Shown piece after piece: positions 10,201 to 19,100 of a DNA stretch of 34,125 nucleotides (position 1 is its first letter; every line of letters begins with the position of its first letter). Source of the stretch: Phaeoceros laevis (Eukaryota > Anthocerotophyta > Anthocerotopsida > Notothyladales). The stretch is taken from positions 1-34,125 of the forward strand of contig JBNGIQ010005272.1 of assembly GCA_049999765.1 (NCBI GenBank). The letters are read 5' to 3'. A program made the translations under genes and the position numbers. The notes beneath the pieces were generated by a model that was given only the letters and a program-made list of their open reading frames with translations, did not search any database and was not told the origin of the DNA.

Positions 10201-10536
10201 TTTGTGGCGAAAGTCCGGGGACCGGGTCGTCAGCTTCCTCCGCCTGTGATCCCACCACTTTGAAGGATGTGCAAAAAAGTCGTGCCATAAAGACTCGTGC
10301 AGCTCTTCTGCCGTCATTCCTTCCTCTCGTGTGGCTACTCGACATAACAGTTTTCCTACTGGGTAGCTCAAGGCTTCAGCCCTACAATTGCCAGTATGTA
10401 CTCCTTTCATCTGCCGCACTGCAGAGATTGATGGAAACCCCATAGTCATCCCGAAATCCATCTCCAACGTGCTGGCAGGTATGCCTAGAAAACGAACCTC
10501 TTTCAGTCTCCAATATCTCCATCTGGCCATGAGCAC
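7231..10536 (-). CDS. PLS-class PPR protein with N-terminal OSB-type PDF motif, E1-E2 ending
   Basis: PPR proteins bind organellar RNA base by base, and PLS-class members usually act in C-to-U editing. This is one intron-less frame of 1101 residues. Residues 83-137 form a PDF motif (LWHDFFAHPSKWWDHR, SPDFRHK, LWL, PAWV), otherwise typical of organellar single-stranded-DNA-binding OSB proteins. PPR repeats start near residue 167. Five near-identical P-L-S units of about 104 residues cover roughly 367-884. The C-terminus has E1 and E2 motifs (PGQSWW, VHTFVVGDKKHPES) and stops at DPEMSKA. There is no DYW domain (no HxE or CxxC), so an editing role would need a deaminase in trans. The chosen ATG at 10536 is the first after an in-frame TGA; the upstream copy has CGA there, so the protein may be N-terminally shortened. 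No clear targeting peptide is seen from this start. Expression is unknown. Confidence 0.88.
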   Translation of the reverse strand: MLMARWRYWRLKEVRFLGIPASTLEMDFGMTMGFPSISAVRQMKGVHTGNCRAEALSYPVGKLLCRVATREEGMTAEELHESLWHDFFAHPSKWWDHRRRKLTTRSPDFRHKISKVPLWLNSRHRPAWVDSQLAALDARMTTPPQSVSSSIEGQGGIERLGGHDGPLDIGMCRKLCEDGRISEAVDTLKILVQQGCHVSKNIFYCVLKSCIAHKNLVMGRRIHALTTESGYAGDAFLATHLIGLYASHGMLEEAMQVFRKVCTPTTYNWATIIFAYARRGNAAEAIRLYRLMLDSTTIKPDNRLYVAVLKACATAGDLVAGKEVHSHILASPEKPDRFVQAALVSMYAKCGSLGDARRVFDRFPQKDVVAWTAMLAGYMHQGMGQEALSLYSNMQQEGITTPDSVTFVRLLQACASVGVGAMDHGKLIHAQIKEQGLEQDVVVGGSLVNMYAKLGNLVDARRVFNILLEKDVVAWTAMLAGYAHQGMGQEALCLYNSMQQEGITTPDSVTFLCLLQACASVGVGALNQGKLIHAQIKEQGLEQDVVLGGSLVYMYAKCGSLQDAQMLFHRLPKRNVVAWTAMLAGYAQQGMGLEALHLYSSMQREGSTTPDPVTFVCLLQACASVGVGALEQGKQLHSQIKAQGLEDDVVLGTSLVNMYSKCDSLEGARQVFDRLPERNVVAWNAMLAGYAQQGMGNHALDLYSTMQEEGITVPDSVTFVCLLQACASIGEGALYQGKLIDAQIKEQGMEDNVVVGGSLVNMYAKCGSLGDARQVFDRLPERDVVAWTAMLAGFAREGMGQEALHLYSRMQQEGIATPDSATFVCLLQACAFVAALPLGKQVHAEIMEQGLQADVAVRGGLVNMYAKCGSMFDAQQVFDLLPDRSIEAWNALTNGYARQGDREMVFDLIDRMRLEGIKPDGITLLSVLTVCSHAGEVDKGRKYFEAMRLDYGISPSIEHYTCMVDLLGRAGHLDEALHLAKTMPFPADSVVWFTLLGACQKWKNVEIGEQAFQCAMSLDREDASSYVLMSNLYASSQMWEEAQNMHRRRTKLGALKKTPGQSWWTDMGGVVHTFVVGDKKHPESEGIYAKLEQLDPEMSKA
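7885..9438 (-). repeat. Five tandem ~312-bp PPR units
   Basis: Each unit encodes about 104 residues starting with (D/N)VVAW(T/N)AMLAG, then a P, an L (LLQACASVGVGAL) and an S motif (SLVNMYAKCGSL). Units begin at residues 367, 471, 575, 679 and 783; the last is slightly shorter. DNA similarity is high across units, which points to recent unequal exchange or slippage. The frame is kept throughout. Confidence 0.9.
10126..10290 (-). other. PDF motif (OSB signature) encoded in the PPR gene
   Basis: Residues 83-137 of the PPR protein carry the conserved features of the roughly 50-residue PDF motif: W-x-x-FF-x-x-P-x-x-WWD-x-R, then PDF-x-HK, then LWL and P-x-WV. In OSB proteins this motif follows an OB-fold and contributes to single-stranded-DNA binding. 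No OB-fold was recognised upstream here. The match is by eye, without a profile search. Confidence 0.8.
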
Positions 10537-11240
10537 GTCTGCCAGGCATCAAAATTCCACTTGGTGTAAGTCGGAGGGGTTTGCATTCACTCTCAACAGC
10601 ACGCTCTTATCTGCCTCCAAACGCGACACAGTTGCTCCTGGTTGAATTACGGAGAGTTCGACCGGGAGCACCTCCCGAGTCTCCGAGAAATATGCCCATC
10701 CTCTCGCTGCGGATGATGCACTGCTTCTGCTAGATGCTGGCGGAACTTCTGCCACGCCATTTCGAATTGAGCATTCCTTCCTCTCTTGAGACTGCTTGGC
10801 TTTTACGAAGGCACAGCTTTCCGACTGGGTAGCTCAGAACTTCAGCCCTACAATTGTCAGTTTCTACTCCTTGCATTCGCCGCACTGCAGAGATTGATAG
10901 AAAGCCCATAGTTATCCCGAAATCCAGCTCCGACATGTTGGCAGGCATGCCTAGAAAACGGATCTCTATCAGTCTCCAACATCTCCTTCTGACCATGAGC
11001 ACGTTTGCCACGGATCGGAATTCTGGTTGGTTTAAGTCCAGTTGGTTAGCACTCACTCTCAACAGCACGCTCTTTTCTGCCTCCAAACGCGATACAGTTC
11101 CTCCTGGTTAGATTACGAGGAGTTCGACCAGGAGCCACCTCTCGACACTCCGGGAAAGATGGCCACACTCTCGCTGTGGATGATGCACTTCTGCTGCTGG
11201 TGGTGGCGAAACTGGGACAACCATACGAAAAGCGAAACTT
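10315..11240 (-). repeat. Tandem duplication (~460-bp unit) of the PPR gene 5' region
   Basis: Two diverged copies lie head to tail: about 10315-10765 (attached to the PPR gene) and 10772-11240. Offsets between matching points are 457-467 bp. Both encode a peptide with RFLGxPA, xDFGxTMGF, SISAVR and SYPVGKL. The outer copy stops matching right after REEGM, just before the PDF motif, and reads into unrelated frame. It is a truncated, non-functional fragment. The inner copy has TGA where the outer has CGA, near 10552-10556. Confidence 0.85.
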
Positions 11241-11439
11241 TGCGGGAGTGTGCACATTGTCAGTCAGCAACAGCTGACATATCAAAACAGCGGTACTAAT
11301 CTAGAACAGCCAATTATCAATTGCCGGGCGGTTTGCTAAAGAAACTATCATTTGCCGATACAAGGCGCTTCCATTCGACGAGGAGGAAGGAGGGAAGTTT
11401 GTGTATAGTGGGAAATGTTCCTGTGGGGACCATGGTAGG

Positions 11440-14250
11440 TATTGGGATTTCGGATGGTATCCTGGGAGAAAAGCTGGATGTTTGGTAATACTCTGATTAG
11501 TACGTACGGGAAGTCCAGAAGCATGGTAGATGCGCAGAATGTGTTTGACGAGAAGTCGCATCACAACATGGTGTCATGGAATGCTATGCTTAATGACCCT
11601 TCAAGTTGTTCTCCAGGGCGAAGCAGAAAAGGCTTTAGAGCTGTATGACCAAATGCGTAAAGGAACGTGTCAGTCCAAATGATAGAACCTTCGTGAGCAT
11701 TCTGCAAGCATGTAGCATGCTTGGAGAAAAGGAAACCCCTTCAGACAAGCAACTCACCTAATGAATGTCTCTGGAAAGGGGTAAGTGGAAGGGGTAAGGC
11801 TATCGATGCTGATGCTCGGAGCAAGGGCTATCCGTCAGATACATTTGTTGGTACCGCTTTAGTTACAATGTATGGCAAGTGTGGGAGTATTTCGGCTGCT
11901 CGTAGTGTGTTTGATGAGGCTGTCCCGGCGGGACGTGGTATCATGGAATGCGATGCTCGCAGCGTATGCTGAGCAGGATCAGCAGAGAATTCTCTGCCGC
12001 TTTATGAGCAAATGCTCAAGCAGGATTTGACTCCTGATCCTCGCACATTCGTTGCTGCACTCCAGGCATGTGGCATGCTGGCAGAAAAGGAAGAAGGTGT
12101 GATTAAGGACGGGCGGTGCTACAAAGAGCAGTCTCAGAAAATTGGGAAGTCTGTTCACGCTGATGCTCAGAAGAGGGGTTGTGACTCAGGTTTGTTTGTG
12201 GGTAGTACCCTTATAAGCATGTATGGCAAGTGCGGCAGCCTTGTGGATGCACATAACGTCTTTAATGGGTTGTTTCGGCGAGATGTGGTTTCATGGAATG
12301 CACTGCTTAGAGCATATACTGAACTGGGCCAAGCAGAGGAGGCTTTGCAGCTCTACGATCAAATGGGAGACGGTGGCCCAAGTCCAGATGTTGAAACTTT
12401 CATGGTCATGCTCCAAGCATGTGCCATAGTTGCAGAGCAGGAAGCTGGCGTTGTTATTGACAAGATCAATCAAAATCAAGTGTTTGGAAAAGGGAAGGGC
12501 TTTTACATGCTGACATTAGGAGAGGGGGATACTGTTCAGATCTGTTTGTTGGTACCATGCTTATTTGTATGTATGCAAAGTGTGGCAGCATTGTAGATGC
12601 ACGTGATGCTTTTGACGAGTTACTGCATCACGATATTGTGGTTAGGAGCAAGATGCTTGCAGCATATGCGGAGCATGGCCACCCAGAAGAGGCTTGGCAA
12701 ATGTATGAACAAATGAGGAAGGCATGTAGATGTAAGGACCTAGGAAGGTATCAGCCCAAATGACTGCACTTTTGTGAGTGTCCTCCAAGCTTGCGGCATG
12801 CTTGCACAGAAGGAAGAGCGGAAAACGAAGTATCTAGAAAGGGGAAAGGCAGTACATGCTGATGCAGAGCGTAAAGAGTATGCTTCAGATGTCTTTGTCG
12901 GCAGCACCCTGATTGTGGATGCGGAGAATGTGTTCAACAGGCTGTCCAGGGAAGACGTGGTGTCTTGGAATGCGATGCTCATGGCCACAATGAACTGGGC
13001 AAAGCAGATGAGGCTTTGCATCTTTACAATCTTATGTCGCAGGAAAACGTAAACCCACATGTCTGTACTTTTTTAAGCTCACTTCAAGCTTGTGGTATGC
13101 TTGTGGACAAGGAAGAAGAATTGGTTGTAGACGGGCAGTCCACTAAAGTAAAGTCTTTAGAGAAGGGAAGGGCCATTCATGTTGAGTTCAACGGAAGGGC
13201 TGTAGTTCAGATGTCTTTGTCGGTAGTGCACTCATTAGCATGTATGGAAAGTGTGGGAGCATCCTTGATGCGCAGTATTTAATGGCTTGTCGCAGCGGGA
13301 TACAGTCTCATGGAACAGTATACTCGCAGCGTATGTTGAGCAGGGCGAGGGAGATGTACACACGAATGCAGCAGGACGGCATAAGCCCAGATCACATCAC
13401 TCTGATATGCATCCTGCAAGCATGTAGCAGCACAGGAAGCTTGGCCATTCTCAGGCAGGTTCATCAGTCTCACCTCCACCAGGAAAGATCTGAGTCCTTT
13501 TCTAGCAAGCTGTCTCATTGGTGCATATGGACGATGTGCCAGAATGGTTGATGCTCAAGCTGTGTTTGACTCACTCCGGAAGCCGGACGCAGTGTCCTGG
13601 AATGCTGATTTCTGGGTATGTCCGAGAGGGAAACTGTGCAGCAAGCTTGCAATACTACGAGGCCATGCAGCTGGCAAGTACGAAGCCGAATGCAGTCTCC
13701 TTTCTCTCAGTTCTCACAGCCTGCAGCCATGCCGGGCTAGTCACCAGGGGACTCGAGTGCTTCGAGTCCATGAGCAGAGACTATAACTTTGCTCCTGACA
13801 TCGATCATTACGTTGCCATGGTAGACCTCCTCTGCCGTGCAGGATACTTCAGTAAGGTCGAAGATCTGTTATCCGCCATGCCAAAGCAGCCCAATCTGTC
13901 CATGTGGTTGTGTTTGCTTGGTGCTTGCCCTAAGCATGGGAATGTGGAGCTTGGAGAGAGGGCCTTTTATGGCGCAGTGTGCATTAAGCCGAAGCATGCT
14001 GCACCATATGTGCTCATGTCCAACATTTATGCCGATGCTGGCCTTCCAGACCTGGCCGAGAAGGTGAAGAAATCTAGGCAACCCGAAGCGGCATGGAAGA
14101 AACCTGGCCAGAGCTGGATTGAGCGATTGAGCATGAGCAGGAAGTCCACACATTTTCTGTGCAAGACAGCAACCACCCACAGCAGAAACGATTGTACGGA
14201 CTGCTGGGAACTGTCACCAATCATCCGGTTTTTTGCAGCTTGGAGGGACC
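11440..14250 (+). pseudogene. Decayed PLS-class PPR gene with E motifs
   Basis: PPR motifs are recognisable across the locus but scattered over all three frames, with about ten frame changes. Examples are GNTLISTYGK near 11490, FVGTALVTMYGKCGSI near 11845, LQACGMLAEKEE near 12060, RDVVSWNALLRAYTELG near 12280, MYAKCGSIVDARDAFDEL near 12570, RAIHVE near 13170 and LTACSHAGLV near 13715. The end has E1 (APYVLMSNIYADAG) and E2 motifs (KKPGQSWIE, then after an 8-bp duplication HEQEVHTFSVQDSNHPQQ), without a DYW domain. Several L motifs hold an insertion between LQACGML and the GK-IH segment. It shares this with the PPR locus at the right edge, so both likely come from one subfamily. Alternative splicing cannot explain this many shifts. 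Confidence 0.88.
14117..14132 (+). repeat. 8-bp tandem duplication breaking the E motif
   Basis: GATTGAGC occurs twice in a row (14117-14124 and 14125-14132). The extra 8 bp shifts frame inside SWIE-HEQEVHTF of the decayed PPR gene. With a single copy the E2 motif reads through. Confidence 0.88.
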
Positions 14251-14838
14251 TCGATGAGCTAAATGGGCGTTTCTCATCCTGCCACGAGAGCGCAGCATAG
14301 CTGGAAAGGGTGGAGGTACTTGGGCACATTTTGAAGGGTAGAACAAAGGGGTCCTTGCGTTTGAAGGAAAGGTGCCCAAAACGCAGAGGCCACCTTATGG
14401 CATGCATGTGCTCATGCCGCATACGCATGTGCTCGCAAATGAGTTCATGCCCTTAGCTCACATTTGTGGGCGGATTTATGCGTTTATGAGTTTATGAGCT
14501 TGTCTTATGAGCTTGAGTCTATGAGCTTGCCGTTTGAGAGAGAGAGAATGGTCCGCCATGGTGGCGTGGGCCTACCGCACGGCCTGCCAGAGGTCTTGAT
14601 ACATTCATTCGGACTCTTTAGGACGATACATTCCAAGTTTTTAGAAAACTGGGGGTACAGTAGAAGGTTCAGGGGTGGAAGGGATGAAGGTTCTTGGATG
14701 GAAGGGATGAAGGTTCACAATGCCTCTGCTGTAGTTTAGGATAGATAAAACGCCTCTAAAACTGTTACTAGAAGTCTAGTAGTAGAAATAAGTATTGATT
14801 ATCAGGTCGTCCGACATGGATGCGATTTCCACTTCACC
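14251..14838. other. Gene-free stretch before the gap
   Basis: Nothing recognisable was seen. There are short repeats such as TTTATGAG / TATGAGCTTG near 14477-14530 and a duplicated GGAAGGGATGAAGGTTC near 14678-14717. Confidence 0.5.
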
Positions 14839-15238
14839 NNNNNNNNNNNNNNNNNNNNNNNNNNNNNNNNNNNNNNNNNNNNNNNNNNNNNNNNNNNNNN
14901 NNNNNNNNNNNNNNNNNNNNNNNNNNNNNNNNNNNNNNNNNNNNNNNNNNNNNNNNNNNNNNNNNNNNNNNNNNNNNNNNNNNNNNNNNNNNNNNNNNNN
15001 NNNNNNNNNNNNNNNNNNNNNNNNNNNNNNNNNNNNNNNNNNNNNNNNNNNNNNNNNNNNNNNNNNNNNNNNNNNNNNNNNNNNNNNNNNNNNNNNNNNN
15101 NNNNNNNNNNNNNNNNNNNNNNNNNNNNNNNNNNNNNNNNNNNNNNNNNNNNNNNNNNNNNNNNNNNNNNNNNNNNNNNNNNNNNNNNNNNNNNNNNNNN
15201 NNNNNNNNNNNNNNNNNNNNNNNNNNNNNNNNNNNNNN
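14839..15238. other. Assembly gap (400 N)
   Basis: Exactly 400 undetermined bases. The round length suggests a scaffold or masking gap of estimated size. Open frames spanning it are meaningless. Confidence 0.99.
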
Positions 15239-16150
15239 CCGGTCCCGCACCGCCGGCCATCAGTGGCTCCAGCCGGCCTTCTCTCCTCCAGCTCCCTCCA
15301 GGTCCACTTGCTGAGCCAATCCTCTTTCCTCATCGCGCACCAGAAAAATAGAACTCCAGAAGTCGGCATCAGCTTTTCCTCCGTCCAAGACAGTCCCTCC
15401 CTGCTGTTCCATTCCGGTCTCTCATTGCCCGCATTGCAGAAGCGCGACAGAGCTCTGTTGGTCACTGCCAGAGAGCCCCCCGCATTGCCTCTCGGTGCCT
15501 GTGACACCGCATTTTCTTCCGGAAGCCGAGATTTGTGTGTTGCAAAAAGAGCTCCGGCTCCAATCCTTTACAGCCCCTGCTGTGCTAGTACGCATTGCCC
15601 TGTTCAGGCGGTGAGACAGTTGCCAAAGCTGCGCCAGCTTGTCGATACAGACTGGTGTGTGTGGGTGAGCTCTCTGGTCTGCACTGGGGAATGCAGGCCT
15701 CCGCTTCTGCCAAATTTGGATTTTCTCCTGTGCAGCTGGCTGGGAGTCCCTTTCTGTTCTTACGGAGTAGGAGCATTGGGTTTGTCAGATTGTGCTCATG
15801 TTGCGTCAGAGATTGACTGGCTGCACCGGTTCTGCGGGCATTTTGTTTAAACAATCATAGGATCCCCGAGGTTCTCTTGTCGTAGCCTATTGGAAATTGC
15901 CTGACAGCAAAGTGGGTGTATTTTTCTGAACAGCAGTGCGTGACAGCCTGCCAGGCTGAATAGCTGCCCAGCTAATTTGGAGTCGGGACAGTACACGGAG
16001 AGTCTGTATTCTTTCTGGAATTCGAGTTCAGGTCTGTGGCGTTGCTGGCAGCATTGCACTGAGCCACAACAGTTCGGAGACCCTGGAGGAACTCGCCACT
16101 CTGATGGCCTAGCAGGAAGCCTGCCAGACATTCGAGATACATTTTCTACG
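15239..16150 (+). promoter_or_regulatory. Likely promoter and 5' UTR of the cyclopropane synthase gene
   Basis: No coding family was recognised between the gap and the ATG at 16151. The assignment as upstream region rests only on position; no TATA box or other site was identified with confidence. Confidence 0.35.
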
Positions 16151-19100
16151 ATGAGGGTGGCTGTGATTGGAGCAGGAGTGGCTGGCCTTGCAGCGGCCTA
16201 CACTCTTGCAAAGGCAGGCAGCCATGTAGTCTTGTACGAGAAGGAAAACTACCTTGGGGGTCACGCTCGCACTGTCAGGGTGGATGGCGTGCCTGTCGAT
16301 GTGGGCTTCATGGTGTTCAACAGGGTATGTTTTGTCTATCCGCATTGTTGTATGTGTGAAATGGTTACTGCCTTCGAGAACCATGCTCACTAAAGACTTG
16401 TCATTTTGCTGTAGGTCACTTATCCCAACATGTTGGCCCTATTCGAGGAGTTGGGTGTGGATACGGAGGAGTCTGACATGTCATTCTCCATCAGCCTGGA
16501 TGAAGGAAGAGGTTGTGAATGGGGAAGCAGAGGTTTGGCAGGACTGTTTGCGCAGAAGAGAAACGCCTTCAACCCCTTTTTCTTGAGGATGGTCAAAGAG
16601 ATTGTGAGGTTCAAAGATGACGTTTTGAAGTAAGACATCCACACGGCAGCCCGCCCTGCTCATTTTGCTGCGCAACTGCGGGTGCATCATTGGGTTCTGA
16701 GGCGACCTCTTTTTGTTCAGCTACCTGGACAGGTTGGAGAAGAACGATGCAAAAATCGACCAGAACGAAACACTGGGACACTTTCTCGATTCCCATGGGT
16801 ATTCGAAGAAATTCAAAGATTGCTATCTGGTGACCTTCCTCTCTGCTAATGCATCTGCCTTCATCACATTTCGTTCCAGTTGTCAGTCCTACTCTCAAGG
16901 GAGGCTTGTTGTTTTTTGAAGGTGCTGTCACTATTGTGTCATGGTCCCTACATCTCATGCATGCCATCATCACTTACGCTATGCAGACGGACATGATGTG
17001 GGGCAGGTTCCAGTGTGTGCATCCATATGGTCCTGCTCGTCGGAGACAGTTCTGAGTTTCTCAGCGTCTTCGATCTTGATTTTCTTAAAAAACCATCACC
17101 TTCTCCAGGTCAGGTCAGGTGGCCTTGCCGTATAGATTCTCCGATCACAGAGTGCTAGTTGTGCATTCTCCAAAGTTGTTGTGAACTGTGATCAATTCGC
17201 TCACATTTTGCAAACCTGCATGTTAGCACCAGATTTTTGGTCGGCCCCAGTGGCTGACTGTCAAGGACAGATCGGAGACTTACGTGAAGAAGGTCAGTGA
17301 CTATGAGCTGCTTTGTGATTACTCTATCAGCAATCAGCCGTTTTCGTGAACCTTGCTTTCCGTAACGTAAATCCTGTTTGTTCTCCGAATGCCACAGCTT
17401 ACATCGATGCTTGAAGATCTGGGGTCTGAAATTAGAACAAGCTGTGGAGTCGCCCAAGTTTCGAGCACAGATGAAGGTGCTAGTTGATTGGAAACATCCC
17501 CTGAATGGACGCTCCGTGGACTTGGTGTCGCGTGCTCACTGCGAAAAGTGTTCTCCTTTGGCCTGTCGTATCCAATGTGCTCATTTAGGAACAAGGAGCT
17601 CGTTTGCTTTCGCAGGTGTGCGAGTAGTGGACGACAAAGGAATCACGGAGATTTTTGATAAGTGTTTAGTAGCTGCCCATGCCTCGGATGCTTTAGCTAT
17701 GCTTGGAGAGTTTGCTACTTTTGAGGAGCGAAGCATTCTTGGGGCATTCCAATACAGCTTCAGGTACTCAATCATCACTGAGAGGTTCATCCCTCGCAAT
17801 GTGTTTTTCTCTAGCAGCTGGTAGTTTGCCTCGGTTCACTTTCTCCTTGGTTGTAGAGAGTGCTTGCGGTCGTTAGCTGTGTGACAGAACCTCTTTATCT
17901 GCAGTGACATCTATCTTCATCGCGATGTCAAGTACATGCCGAGGAATCAAGCAGCATGGTGTGCATGGAACTTTCTGGGCAACGTTGAGGAACGAGTCTG
18001 TGTCACCTATTGGCTGAACATACTCCAAGTAAGTGGTTCTGGAGTGTCTCCTAGAAACTTTGAAGGGCTGGCTCGTGGTGCCAATTAAGAAATCACTTGT
18101 CTGCGCAGAATCTAGGTGACACAGGACGTCCTATCTTCGTGACATTAAACCCAGCAAAGCCTCCCAAACACATTGCGACGCAATGGAGAACAAGCCACCC
18201 CATTCCGTCCCCTGCTGCTGTTATCGCCGCAGAACGGATCACGACCATACAGGGCAAGAGAGGCATTTGGTTCTGTGGGGCATATCAAAGTGGGTTCATG
18301 CATTCAACCTCGTCCGTACCTCCTTCCTTGCGTACTATTTGCAGTTCTCTGACCGGTGACTAATCTGACTTACGTGCAGGCTACGGTTTTCATGAGGATG
18401 GCCTCAAGGTACTTGCCAATCTGTGCACAAGATGTCCTGATGCAGCCTAGCTCAAGAGCAATAGTAATACACCTGCTTTTCTGGTGCAGTGGGGATTGGC
18501 AGCTGCAAAGAGCCTGCTCGGAGAGAAGTTTGAACCTTTACAGAATGTGAAGCAAATGGTTCCGTCCTGGCATGAGTTGACTGCCCGGCTTGCCGTGATC
18601 ACATTTCTCAGAAGATTTATACAAACTGGACACCTCCAGTGAGATTCCGTGACTCAGCTTGACCAGCAGCGTCCTATCTTTCTAGTGGGACCGGTCGACT
18701 GCGAACTCACGGGTGCATCGTCTTGTGTTTATGCTTGTGGGCAGACTACTGGAAGAGGGGGGAACTGTGGTGCACTTCTTTGGGGAGGAAAAAGGATGCA
18801 ATTTAGAGTGCGCCCTGCGTATACATAGCCCTGCATTTTACTGGAAGGTGATCCTATTTCCTGCTGTCCAGCTATCTTGCTTTGAACTTCCTCGTGAATC
18901 CCGATCTCATCAAGTACATCCCTCCTGAGCAGGTGGCCTCCAGGGCAGATTTGGGTCTTGCTGATGCGTTCATCGATGGTGACTTTTCCTGTGTGGACTC
19001 GAAGAATGGTCTCTTCAACCTGCTCATGGTAATTCATGGTGCAAAGCACCTTGCAAACTGGTTCTAAGGGCCCACTGCATGTGTGCAGTTGCTAATTGCT

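Noticed and set aside
10549-10560. TGA read as selenocysteine in the PPR upstream frame (and in the GalT-like locus)
   Set aside because: Land plants lack selenocysteine decoding, and the sister copy has CGA, so simple mutation fits.
14776-15850. Long open frames on both strands across the gap
   Set aside because: They consist mostly of N and exist only because unknown bases give no stops.
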